Part shown: piece after piece, positions 54,190-64,000 of the stretch
Numbering within the stretch: position 1 is the stretch's first letter
Layout: each line of letters starts with the position of its first letter
Assembly (NCBI GenBank): GCA_950097015.1
Contig: CATNEN010000011.1
Coordinates: 6,040,001 to 6,104,000 of the forward strand
Length of the DNA stretch: 64,000 nt
Direction of reading: 5' to 3'
Origin: Macrostomum hystrix
Lineage: Eukaryota; Platyhelminthes; Macrostomidae
The notes under the pieces: generated by a model
Told to the model about the DNA's origin: nothing
Database searches by the model: none
The model's input: only the letters and a program-made list of their open reading frames with translations
Program-made: the position numbers and the translations under genes

Positions 54190-54890
54190 GAGTGTGAGTG
54201 AGAGAGTAGAGAAAGTGGAGGAGGAGAGAACAGTGGATATAAGAGACAGGACAGTCGAGAGGGGAGAGGAAAAGAGAGAGGTGACAGAGGGGATAGAAAG
54301 TGGTACAGAGAGGACAGTGGAGAGGAAAGAGAGGACAGTCGAGAGTGGAGAGAGGACAGTCGAGAGTGGAGAGAGGACAGTCGAGAGTGGAGAGAGGACA
54401 GTGGAGAGATGAGAGAGGACAGTGGAGAGATGAGAGTGGACAGTGGAGAGGGGAGAGAGGACAGTGGAGAGGGGAGAGAGGACAGTGGAGAGGGGAGAGA
54501 GGACAGTGGAGAGGGGAGAGAGGGCAGTGGAGAGGGGAGAGAGGACAGTGGAGAGGGGAGAGTGGACAGTGGAGAGGGCCGTGAGTGGACAGTGGAGAGG
54601 GGTGAGTGGACAGTGGAGAGGGGAGAGAGGACAGTGGAGAGGGCCGTGAGTGGACAGTGGAGAGGGGTGAGTGGACAGTGGAGAGGGGAGAGAGGACAGT
54701 GGAGTGGGTAGAGAGGACAGGGCAGAGGAGAGGAGTGTGGAGGAGAGAAGAGTGGGCGTGGAGATGGGACAGTATAGGGGAAAGAAGAAAAAGAACAGTG
54801 GAGAGAGGAGATGGGAGAGGACAGTGGAAAGGGGACAGGGCAGTGGAGAGGGCAGAGAGGACAGTGAATGGGAGAGGGAGAGTGACGGGC
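54190..54890. repeat. Purine-rich 21-bp minisatellite
   Basis: Units of AGAGGGGAGAGAGGACAGTG plus G with GAGTGG variants; it becomes irregular toward both ends. The plus strand is almost all purine, so the long open frames on both strands are composition artefacts. Confidence 0.9.
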
Positions 54891-55017
54891 TCAATAGTTG
54901 AGTGGAACATTGTCAATGGGAATTTGGGAACTGTGGGGAAGAAGCTTGATGAAGAAATATACTTTAGAAAGATACTGGAAAGGAGGACACAGGAAAATGG
55001 GGATTTTTCAAAGAACC

Positions 55018-55173
55018 GATCAGTCCATTGGCTTAACTGCATCAGCAGCAGCACAAGATGGGAGCCTATTCTTTTATCACTGGGGACTTAACACCGATCA
55101 GTCCATTGGCTTAACTGCATCAGCAGCAGCACAAGATAGGAGCCTATTCTTTTATCACTGGGGACTTAACAAA
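55018..55173. repeat. 78-bp direct duplication
   Basis: Two adjacent copies begin GATCAGTCCATTGGCTTAAC at 55018 and 55096 and are almost identical. Confidence 0.9.
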
Positions 55174-55624
55174 AATGGCCAAATTCTTCACAATGCGAGG
55201 TGTAACGGGTTTATGTCCAAAGTCAAACTGTATCACCCGAGTGCATTGGAACAGGGAGCTTGCAATTGGCACAGCTATAAGTGTACACATTCTGCATGTA
55301 TGCAACTGCAGTGTACGTTCGCTACTTCATGTGTTCCGAATTCTGTGTGTGTTTGGGGCCAGCTGCCGTTGCCCGAAAGGATAAACACTGCTGGTATGGC
55401 GCACTGCTATGCTATATAGGCCCTACAAATAGAGAGAGAGAGACAGAGATTCACGAATTTATTTAATTGCATTATAGCTACACTTGAATCTTAAAATGAG
55501 CCTCGCTGTTTTAGTAGCATAGCTAGAATTAACAAATCATTACAATTAAGGTAAGCATTATATTGTATTCGACTGTATATTCAGCCTTTTAGTCTCCTCA
55601 ATTGCACTCTTGACTACTCTTGTA

Positions 55625-55775
55625 TTCTGTAGCCTAGCTGTTCGAGCGTTGGACTCACGACTTGAAGGTCGGGGGTTCGATTCTCGACTCGACCAGAAAA
55701 CTTTGCGACCTTTAGCAAGACACTTCACTCTGCATTGCTTCAGTTCACCAAGCTGTTTTTAAGGCAGGTATATTT
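55625..55775 (+). mobile_element. tRNA-derived SINE, family 2, copy a
   Basis: tRNA-like head with A box TAGCCTAGCTGTTCG and B box GGGGTTCGATTC, followed by a conserved body containing TTTAGCAAGACACTT and CTGCATTGCTTCAGTTCAC. Other copies are at 61590-61720 (minus) and 61725-61910 (plus). Confidence 0.75.
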
Positions 55776-56164
55776 AATAATTATTACTTTTTTTACTTTT
55801 ATATATTTTGAGTTTTTGGCCCTCAGTTGCAAAGCATCATCATAAATAATTTCGAACTTCGATCAGGCTGTCAGCTAAAAAACTAAAATAGGACAGTGTT
55901 TCAGGAAATCTTAGAGCTTGCTTTCCAAATATACAAACACTGCTCAGCCCCAACCGTTTGAGTCCTATGCGTTGAGCACGTCTGCATGGAGAACAATGGC
56001 AGCGGTGTTTCTGAGCCCGACTCTAACTATTCTTGTAGCAACAGAATTCATCTTCATTTAACTTTGCTCAAGACAAATGACTTGGGGTTGGGTGCATGGG
56101 GGTGCACTCAATAAAGCCTATTTAAGTTTGCGCAGAAAATAAACACGACTAAGAGACCACCACC

Positions 56165-56172
56165 TATAAAAA
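56165..56172 (+). promoter_or_regulatory. Possible TATA box of the LRR-Ig gene
   Basis: TATAAAAA lies 42 bp before the ATG at 56207. If used, the 5' UTR is only about 10-15 bases. A trans-splice acceptor (TTTTTAG at about 56178-56184) is an alternative explanation of the 5' end. Confidence 0.4.
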
Positions 56173-56206
56173 ACTGGATTTTTAGTTGCCGAGTTCGTTC
56201 TGAACA

Positions 56207-59200
56207 ATGCCGTTTCATTTCTCGGCCAGCTGGTTCAACCTGCTGATTGTCGTCAGTCTGCAGCCACAGTGGAACGCAGCTCTGGGCTGCCCCTCCGAGT
56301 GCGTCTGCACAGCTTCCATCCAGGCTGTCGCGTGCAACGGTGTCACCAACGACTTCAACGAATACGGTGAGCACCAACGCCGCAGTACGAGTATCATGCC
56401 CCTCACTCAATACAAATGTGCAGTTTAGGGAATGTGCAGTTTAGGGAATGTGCAGTTTAGGAAATATGTTGTATAGGGAATGTGCAGTTTAAGAAATAAG
56501 TAGTGTAGGGAATGTGCAGTTTAGGGAATGTGCACTTTAGGGAATGTGCAGTTTAGGGAATGTGCAGTTTAGGGAATGTGCAGTTTAGGGAATGTGCTGT
56601 TTAGGGAATGTGCAGTTTAGGAAATGTGCAGTTTAGGAAATATGTAGTATAGGGAATGTGCAGTTTAGGGAATGTGCTGTTTAGGGAATGTGCAGTTTAG
56701 GAAATGTGCAGTTTAGGAAATATGTAGTATAGGGAATGTGCAGTTTTGGGAATGTGCAGTTTAGGGAATGTGCAGTTTAGGGAATGTGCAGTTTAGGAAA
56801 TATGTTGTATAGGGAATGTGCAGTTTAAGAAATAAGTAGTGTAGGGAATGTGCAGTTTAGGAAATATGTAGTATAGGGAATGTGCAGTTTAGGAAATATG
56901 TTGTATAGGGAATGTGCAGTTTAAGAAATAAGTAGTGTAGGGAATGTGCAGCTTAGGAAATATGTAGTATAGGGAATGTGCAGTTTAGGAAATATGTTGT
57001 ATAGGGAATGTGCAGTTTAAGAAATAAGTAGTGTAGGGAATGTGCAGTTTAGGGAATGTGCACTTTAGGGAATGTGCACTTTAGGGAATGTGCAGTTTAG
57101 GAAATATGTAGTATAGGGAATGTGCAGTTAAGGGAATATGCAGTTTGGGGAATGTGCAGTTTAGGGAATGTTAATTTTAGGGATTGTGCACTTTAGGGAA
57201 TGTCTAGAAAACGCTTGTAGTCCATGACAACGTACAATCGTAGTTTAGCAGTTTATGGAAAATTCAGCGCCGCATAACTGCGCAAAAATCCTAGTAAAAA
57301 TTGTTCTCAAATCAAAACAGTAGTACTCAAATTAAAAGTCGTGCTAAAAATTGTACTCAAACCAAAACAAGTACTCAAACCAAAACAAGTACTCAAATCA
57401 AAATAAGTACTCAAACCAAAACAAGTACTCAAATCAAAATAAGTACTCAAACCAAAACAAGTACTCAAATCAAACCCTGTTCTCAAATCAAACCCTGTAC
57501 TCAAATCAAAATAAGTACTCAAACCAAAACAAGTACTCAAATCAAAACAAGTACTCAAATCAAAACAAGTACTGAAATAAAAAAAAGTACTCAAATCGAA
57601 ATAAGTACTCAAATCAGACCCTGTACTCAAATCAAACCCTGTTCTCAAATCAAACCCTGTTCTCAAATCAAACCCTGTACTCAAATCAAACCCTGTTCTC
57701 AAATCAAACCCTGTACTCAAATCAAAATAAGTACTCAAATCAAACCCTTTACTCAAATAAAAATAAGTACTCAAACCAAAACAAGTACTCAAATCAAAAC
57801 AAGTACTCAAATCAAAACAAAGTACTTAAATCGAAATAAGTACTCAAATCAAACCCTGTACTCAAATCAAACCCTGTTCTCAAATCAAACCCTGTACTCA
57901 AATCAAACCCTGTTCTCAAATCAAACCCTGTACTCAGCTGCCAGCTCATTGCCAGCATGGACAGTTCGCCTCGATCTGCTCTGCCAACCGCAACTCAGCA
58001 GCAGCGGCCGGCCTCTGCCATTGGGCCGCACCTTGACCAGCCTGTCTGCCGGAGTTTTTCATCGATTCGCCGAATTGCGCGACATCTCAATCAGATCCTG
58101 TCCGATTGGGGCCCTGCCTGGCGGCCTCTTTGGCTACCTGCCGGCGCTGAAGTCCGTCACTTTGGGTAAAAAATACCTGTCAGCATTTGCACACTATTCT
58201 GATGGAAATACATGGTGTCTCGCTCCACAAATCCATGGTGTCTCAGCCCCCAAATCCATGGTGTCTCGCTCCACAAGTCCATGGTGTCTCGCTCCACAAA
58301 TCCATGGTGTCTCAGCCCCCAAATCCATGGTGTCTCAGCCCCCAAATCCATGGTGTCTCAGCCCCCAAATCCATGGTGTCTCGCTCCACAAGTCCATGGT
58401 GTCTCAGCCCCCAAATCCATGGTGTCTCAGCCCCCAAATCCATGGTGTCTCAACCCCCAAATCCATGGCGTCTCAGCCCCCAAATCCATGGCGTCTCAAC
58501 CCCCAAATCCATGGTGTCTCAGCCCCCAAATCCATGGTGTCTCAACCCCCAAATCCATGGCGTCTCCCCCAAATCCATGGTGTCTCCCTCCCCAAATCCA
58601 TGGTGGCTTCCTGTTATAGTCTTTATCTTCTCGTCAAGTTTCCATTCCAACTGTCTGCAGACAATCTGCTCATCACCAGCCTGCCGCCGAGTCTGTTCCA
58701 AGGCAGCCCTAACCTCGCCGAGCTTCTGGTCCTTCGCTGTCCAGAGTATCGCCAGCAGTCTAGAGGCCTGTTGTCTGGCTCGCCGCTTTTTCGAGTGCTC
58801 AAGCTGAGAGCAGCTGGTCTGAACGGCATCGAGTTGGCGAACCTGTTGGACTCGGCGTCCTCTGCCAGATTGGAGAGTCTGGAGGTGAGTGAGCTCACAC
58901 TGCTCAAAGCCTATTAATCTTGTTCTTTAAAAAAGTAACGCTTCGATGTCATTCCGTTAGTAGACGAAAAAATAAAATTTTATGACAGGAAAGCGAAATC
59001 TAGTATCGATCCCGAGCTCGATTCCGTGGCGAGGCCACATTTATTTGGGCCGCAGCCGCGGAGAGAAGGCTTGGAGGCTTGTCGTGTGCAATTTACGTGC
59101 TTGAGGGCCAACCTCAAAGGCACAGTGAGAGTGTACGAGCTACACTGCCTGATGATGACAAAGATGACCCCTATGTGCGTGTGTGCTCAGGAGTCAGCGA

Positions 59201-62200
59201 AATGGGCCGCATTGCCTCCTCGCTGGCTGCATGTCTACTGTCACAAAACGATGTGGCACTGCCCGCAGCCCTCCTGCAATTCTTCTTCTTCTTATATTTA
59301 CCTTCAGTGTGTCTTTCTTTTTCGCCTTAAACGTAAGAAAATAAAATAAGTTCATCAACTTGCAGATCGTCATGTGCTCAGATCCACCACTGCGACTGTC
59401 TCCGAGCACCCTGGCCAACTTCAACCTGACCTCCCTTGTACTTAGCAGCAATGGTCTGCAGGATTTCTCATTCCTGCCGACCGTGGGAGCTGCCGAGGTC
59501 ACTGTATCATACGACCCCGTGCCTTCTGGTCGGCTGTCATTTGAGAACACCTCACCGAATCCTCGCGTCACCTTGCTGCGATTAGAGCACACCGGACTCA
59601 ACGAGATTCCACTGGGACTATCAAGAACTTTTCCTAATCTGACGGAATTGAATTTGGCATCGAATGCAATAACAGAGCTTGACCCGGGTCGGCTTGAGAA
59701 ACTCAGTCGATTGGTTCGGTTGGACTTGGGCAAAAACCAGATCCAAGCACTGAGCGACTGGCCGAGACTCAAGCCATTGTTGAGTACCATTCTCTACCGT
59801 GACCGACTGGCTGCTCAGGTAGTGCCTGCAATTCAATCTATGCTAATTGGGCGCAGTACTTGCGAATGTGTAGTTTAGGGAATGTGCAGTTTAGGGAATG
59901 TTCAGCTAATGGAATGTACAGTTTAGGGAATGTGCAGTTTAAGGAATGTGCAGTTTAAGGAATGTGCAGTTTAGGGAATGTGCAGTTTAAGGAATGTGCA
60001 GTTTAAGGAATGTGCAGTTTAGGGAATGTGCAGTTTAAGGAATGTGCAGTTTAAGGAATGTGCAGTTTAAGGAATGTGCAGTTTAGGGAATGTGCAGTTT
60101 AAGGAATGTGCAGTTTAGGGAATGTGCAGTTTAAGGAATGAGCAGTTTAGGGAATGTGCAGTTTAAGGAATGTGCAGTTTATGGAATGTGCAGTTTAGGG
60201 AATGTGCAGTTTAGGGAATGTGCAGTTTAAGGAATGTGCAGTTTAAGGAATGTGCAGTTTAGGGAATGTGCAGTTTAGGGAATGTGCAGTTTAGGGAATG
60301 TGCAGTTTAAGGAATGTGCAGTTTATGGAATGTGCAGTTTAGGGAATGTGCAGTTTAGGGAATGTGCAGTTTAAGGAATGTGCAGTTTAAGGAATGTGCA
60401 GTTTAGGGAATGTGCAGTTTAGGGAATGTGCAGTTTAGGGAATGTGCAGTTTAAGGAATGTGCAGTTTAGGGAATGTGCAGTTTAAGGAATGTGCAGTTT
60501 AAGGAATGTGCAGTTTAAGGAATGTGCAGTTTAGGGAATGTGCAGTTTTAGGGAATGTGCAGTTTAGGGAATGTGCAGTTTTAGGGAATGTACAGTATAG
60601 GGAATGTGCAGTTTAGGGAATGTGCAGTTTAGGGAATGTGCAGTTTAGGGAATGTGCAGTTTAAGGAATGTGCAGTTTAAGGAATGTGCAGTTTAGGGAA
60701 TGTGCAGTTTAGGGAATGTGCAGTTTAAGGAATGTGCAGTTTAGGGAATGTGCAGTTTAGGGAATGTGCAGTTTAGGGAATGTGCAGTTTAAGGAATGTG
60801 CAGTTTAGGGAATGTGCAGTTTAGGGAATGTGCAGTTTAAGGAATGTGCAGTTTAAGGAATGTGCAGTTTAAGGAATGTGCAGTTTAGGGAATGTGCAGT
60901 TTAAGGAATGTGCAGTATAGGGAATGTGTAGCCTTCTATGTTTTCCGCTGGTACAAAATGTCAGCAAATCACTTTTAAAAGTGCATCAAAATAGCATTTT
61001 AGACACCTTGAATTTCAGGTGTACATAGGCGAGAATCCAATCCATTGCAACTGTGAGCTGGCCTGGATTTACGACAGCCCAATCTTGAGCAGTTCATTGT
61101 TGAGAGACCTGGTCTGTCGCTCCGGCCAGTTCTCTGGTCAGTTGCTTATTCGCGTGGCTAAATACGAGCTCAGGTGTTCGATTCCTTCTCGCCCAGAGAT
61201 CCGGCTCTACTATTGGCCAGCCGTTCTGCACTTAACGGGACTCAATGCCAGCGGACTGGCCAATGAGTCCGTGCTCACGGTCAGCTTCTGGATGAGTTTT
61301 TTTCCTGACTCATATTTTTCTAACGGATGTATTAACTGTTAGAAAATTAATAGGATACAATGGTCAAAAGTACGAAGTAGCTAACAATTACAGTCGACAT
61401 GATTGCATGATGAAATTTTTTGAGCAGAAAAAAGATTCCTGTATTTGAGGTTCTTGCGACAAGACACGAGAATGCCGATGTTCTGTGATTCTGCCGAAGT
61501 TTTTTCATCGAGTGGGAGATCGGATAGATAATGGGAGATACAAAAAAATAATGTGGGGATTTGAAATATCCCGTTATCTTGCTAGTTTTAACAGCTAGTT
61601 GAACTGAAGCAATGCAGAGTTAAGTGTCTCGCTAAAGGACACAAAACTTGTCCAGTGAAATCGGTAATCGAACCTCCGACCTTCAAGTCGAGAGCCCTTT
61701 ATCCGCAAGTTATACAACACTCACGGTAGGTTGTAGCCTAGTGGTTAGGGCGTCGGACTCACGACTTGAAGGTCGGGGGTTCGATTCCCGACTCCACTGG
61801 AACAATTAGTGTCCTTTAGCAAGACACTTAACTCTGCATTGCTTCAGTTCACCCAGCTGTTAAATGGGTACCAGCATCAGCTGGGATAATTGAAGTTGGG
61901 TGTGGCGTCCCCCCAATACATGGACTGAACAGCTGTACGCAGCCTTCAGATGCGCCGCGCATTAGCTGCGGCTGTGCTGTCGGCTGCACATCTGACCCAA
62001 TTGGGGCAGGTGTAATCAATTATTATTAATTTTTATTATACAACACTAACTGACAATTTTCACTTCCTCCTTCAGCCAGGACAGCACTACAACTTGAGTA
62101 GGAGAAGAAACGTCACTTTGACCTGCTCATCTTCGTCCGATCCGGCACCTGAGCTCACCTGGCGATTCTTGAGTTCGGCGCCAAATAGCAGCTCCGGCGC

Positions 62201-62504
62201 TGAAGTTCAGGAGCTGGTGCGCAGCAAACTGGGCAGAGATCGCCAGTTAACTGTGACGTCACTGGCCCTGCTAGTTGATTGGCTGCCATTGAAGCGGCTC
62301 AACGTTCTGGAATGCGTAGCGTCCAGCAGATACTTCGACAACCGGCCGAGGACCAATGTCACCCTGCTGGTACCAGTCGATGAGGTGGAAGCCGGAGGCA
62401 CCAGTCCGGACAGACTAGTCAAAGCTGCTGCTCCATTCGCAGCCTTTCCAGCCTTTTTGTCATGGGCATTGTGCGGCATTTTGGCAAACAAGTACATTAT
62501 TTAG
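56207..62504 (+). CDS. Leucine-rich repeat and Ig-domain cell-surface protein, six exons
   Basis: Exons 56207-56366, 57938-58165, 58661-58884, 59366-59818, 61019-61279 and 62076-62504 have compatible phases (1,1,0,0,0) and total 584 residues. Exon 1 gives a signal peptide and an LRRNT cap (CPSECVCTASIQAVACNG). Exons 2-4 hold leucine-rich repeats such as LTSLSAGVFHRFAELRDISI and LTELNLASNAITELDPGRLE. Exon 5 is an LRRCT cap (NPIHCNCELAWIYDS). Exon 6 is one Ig domain with the C-W-C core (NVTLTCSSS, ELTWRF, NVLECVAS), followed by a hydrophobic C-terminus, AAFPAFLSWALCGILANKYI, with no cytoplasmic tail, suggesting a GPI signal or a minimal TM anchor. LRR-Ig proteins act in neural adhesion and guidance. 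The donor of exon 5 (ACG/GTCAGC) is weak; every intron over 480 bp carries repeats. Confidence 0.85.
56415..57205 (+). repeat. 16-bp minisatellite in LRR-Ig intron 1
   Basis: Tandem TTTAGGGAATGTGCAG units with TATAGGGAATGTGCAG and TTTAGGAAATATGTAG variants, forming local higher-order runs. The same unit fills intron 4 (59870-60930). Confidence 0.95.
57300..57935 (+). repeat. 18-bp minisatellite in LRR-Ig intron 1
   Basis: Units of ACTCAAATCAAAACAAGT with AACCCTGT and AATAAGT endings. The array runs up to the exon 2 acceptor itself: the last partial unit supplies the TACTCAG at 57931-57937. Open frames reading from it into exon 2 are artefacts. Confidence 0.95.
58210..58605 (+). repeat. 23-bp minisatellite in LRR-Ig intron 2
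   Basis: Units of CCCAAATCCATGGTGTCTCA plus GCC, alternating with a shorter GCTCCACAAATCCATGG version. It occupies most of the 495-bp intron. Confidence 0.95.
58990..59290 (+). mobile_element. tRNA-derived SINE, family 1, copy c, in LRR-Ig intron 3
   Basis: The plus-strand copy starts near the B box (GAGCTCGATTCCGTGGCGAG), then the shared CGCAGCCGCGGAGAGAAGGC block and the body to GCCCGCAGCCCTCCTGCAA. The A-box half is missing. Confidence 0.7.
59870..60930 (+). repeat. 16-bp minisatellite in LRR-Ig intron 4
   Basis: About 66 units of GGAATGTGCAGTTTAG or its GTTTAA variant. It has the same unit as the intron 1 array but a different variant spectrum (AAGGAATG here, TATAGGG there). Confidence 0.95.
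61590..61720 (-). mobile_element. tRNA-derived SINE, family 2, copy b
   Basis: The minus strand carries a diverged family 2 copy: B box GGTTCGATTACC, then the AGCGAGACACTTAACTCTGC body. It is arranged head-to-head with the plus-strand copy that starts at about 61725. Confidence 0.7.
61725..61910 (+). mobile_element. tRNA-derived SINE, family 2, copy c
   Basis: The best-preserved head: GTAGCCTAGTGGTTAGGGCG (A box) and GGGGGTTCGATTCCCGACTC (B box), then TTTAGCAAGACACTTAACTC and the GCTGGGATAATTGAAGTTGG tail region. It lies in LRR-Ig intron 5. Confidence 0.8.
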
Positions 62505-62819
62505 TGCAGTACGCATGCAACGTTCATTTCTATGCTAATCATGCTTGGCTGAAACTGTAACACACTAAAAGTGGGGAACGAACCTCGCGCTGGCAGACCG
62601 AGACCGGTTTCTGGCTTGTTTGCCTTCGTCAGTCACCCATAGCCACACGCCGTCCTCTCCCACCACTCTTAGTGTGCACAGAAGTCTGTTTTAACCTTGC
62701 CATTTTTATGGCGATACTTTTTTAGTGTTATGTGAGAGTTTTGCAGCCAAGTCTTTGCTTTTCTACTGTTGTCAGTAGTCTGAATTGTATCTCTCACAGA
62801 AACAGTAGAAACACCACGA

Positions 62820-63262
62820 GGGAATTTCTAATACCCACTGCCTACTTCACGATAGCTCCCAAACCAAGGGAACTCTGGTGAATGGGATGCTGAGAACAAT
62901 GGTCCTGGAACTGATTGACATTGTTTGTGGAGACGACATGATGAAATTTTGTGAGCAAAAAAGTCATGCCTATATTGGTGGTTTTTTCCATCAGACACCC
63001 TGACGAGAATACCACGACGAGGCCGATGTTTCGTGATTCTGGAAGTTGGTTCATCGGATAAAGCGGAAAATTTAAGCCCGTGTTCTGGATTTTCAAGGTA
63101 TTTTGTTGAATTTTTTGGGAATGACACAAGACAGCTGTGGAAAGTTGTTGCACACCATTATTTTACAGTTTTTATGAACTTAATCACTAAAGGGACACTT
63201 TTACTTTGTCTGCGATTCGAACTCTCGACCACCAAAAAGATGATTGTGTACAAATTATGCTA
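62820..63262 (-). mobile_element. Probable tRNA-derived SINE, family 3
   Basis: The minus strand begins with a tRNA-like head (TTAGCATAATTTG, then GAGAGTTCGAATCGCAG). The body region 62930-63065 (CATGATGAAATTTT...GATTCTGGAAG...TCATCGGATAAAG) recurs in diverged form at about 61400-61530, so it is a dispersed repeat. Confidence 0.5.
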
Positions 63263-64000
63263 ACAAGTTGCATGTAATGTTGCCATAATGGCTTATCGTA
63301 ATACATTGGCATATGGTTTTTTATCATCTGTTATAATTAATGTTCCTTTAGATTTTCCATCAAATCACTAGACCAATAAAGATAAAAAATAATGCTTTAA
63401 AATTTCAAATAATCAAGGCCATTTCTTTGCTTGCCAATTGCTTATTAACTACGAGTAAAAAAAACAATATTAATGACAAATCTTGTCTTTCAAACTGTTG
63501 ATTAGATTAAATTAGAAAGCTATTTTTGCTCTTGTCACTCACTAAATTATCTTTTAATTTCAATAATTATGCAAAACGTAAAGTTGTTAATATTGTTCTT
63601 GAATTATAGTAACCTATAGTTTGAGTTTCTATTAACTTTTTTGAAGCGAAATTTGTTGTTTTATACAGCTTTTGTTAAAATGCTTTAACTCGCGCATGGC
63701 AACCGTACATACACCAGTTCATTTTGCTTTGATTTTAGACTTGAAGTAAAAGTAAAATGACACTCCATTTACTTTTTTTCATTAAAATGCAAACTTGTGG
63801 TGATAATATTTATTAAAATTCTGTTCTGCCACACAATTTATTTACGACATTAAAAAGTGACGAGCGAACGATTTGAATTTTAACAAATTAATTTGATTTG
63901 CAATTAGTAAAAAGTACAATAAACACAGTATATGTACAGTATGTGTTCAGACACACCACTAAGACATAAACTTGATGCGAAAATTTTACAAATGCGACGG
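63263..64000. other. AT-rich intergenic, nothing recognised
   Basis: No coding exon, RNA gene or repeat array is seen downstream of the SINE-like repeat. Confidence 0.5.

Larger units (their letters stand above)
53791..56164. other. Intergenic with GA-rich minisatellite, duplication and SINE
   Basis: It contains the arrays and SINE listed separately, and the 3' UTR of the recombinase-like gene (AATAAA near 54034). Otherwise no gene is supported. The open frame across 54898-55420 includes a 78-bp duplication and has no recognisable domain. Confidence 0.5.

Noticed and set aside
54176-55054. A 292-codon minus-strand frame rich in Ser, Pro and Leu
   Set aside because: It is the complement of a purine-rich minisatellite; there is no signal peptide or domain pattern beyond the repeat composition.
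54898-55420. A possible gene (173 codons, plus strand)
   Set aside because: It contains a 78-bp direct duplication, lacks recognisable domains and splice context, and its composition matches the surrounding non-coding DNA.
57301-58917. A 538-codon open frame that appears to be the largest gene in the window
   Set aside because: It reads an 18-bp array, LRR-Ig exon 2, a 23-bp array in intron 2 and exon 3 without a break. The GT-AG sites and the LRR pattern show that only 57938-58165 and 58661-58884 are coding.
61725-61800. A tRNA gene (good A and B boxes)
   Set aside because: The acceptor arms do not pair, and the head continues into a body shared with other dispersed copies, so it is a SINE.

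Overview
This is eukaryotic, almost certainly animal, nuclear DNA. Genes are split by GT-AG introns, coding exons are GC-richer than the AT-rich non-coding DNA, and TATA boxes, a heat-shock promoter and AATAAA signals are visible. The most specific taxonomic hint is a small heat shock protein with two alpha-crystallin domains, a layout known from flatworms. Together with the extreme load of tandem repeats and transposons this suggests a free-living flatworm (Macrostomum-like). That assignment is inference; no database was searched.

Layout. 1-2494 holds no recognisable gene. 2495-13194 (+) is a six-TM, ankyrin-containing TRP-like channel; its third intron (about 8.2 kb) contains a head-to-tail Helitron dimer packed with minisatellites. 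14050-15051 (+) encodes a secreted LamG-like protein behind a TATA box. 16201-17491 (+) is a two-domain small HSP with three heat shock elements. 19219-21230 (-) is a complete CHORDC1/morgana orthologue of 330 residues in three exons. 22477-23327 (-) is a UMP-CMP kinase with a mitochondrial-like N-terminus and no visible AUG.

24.9-50.3 kb is mostly repeats and mobile DNA: a Helitron 5' end, an NHL-like remnant, a decayed mariner, a spliced KDZ transposase (30558-33050), an 82-bp satellite (35.07-38.33 kb), methyltransferase-like fragments, the last two exons of a CLIC gene (41923-42740, -), a second KDZ-type element carrying an HMG-box-like gene, a MULE-like MITE with a 9-bp target duplication, a Helitron helicase fragment and a hAT MITE with an 8-bp target duplication.

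51356-53790 (+) is a two-exon Crypton-derived (DUF3504) recombinase-like gene that has lost most catalytic residues. 56207-62504 (+) is a six-exon secreted or anchored LRR-Ig protein of 584 residues. For the multi-exon models of the TRP-like channel, CHORDC1, recombinase-like and LRR-Ig genes the exon phases sum to whole reading frames, which is the main support for them.

Two of the genes, the small HSP and CHORDC1, belong to the heat-shock/HSP90 system and lie 2 kb apart, but only the small HSP shows heat shock elements in its promoter. A recurring theme is that long introns are filled by minisatellites, and that the same repeat unit appears in different introns of one gene or of neighbouring genes.
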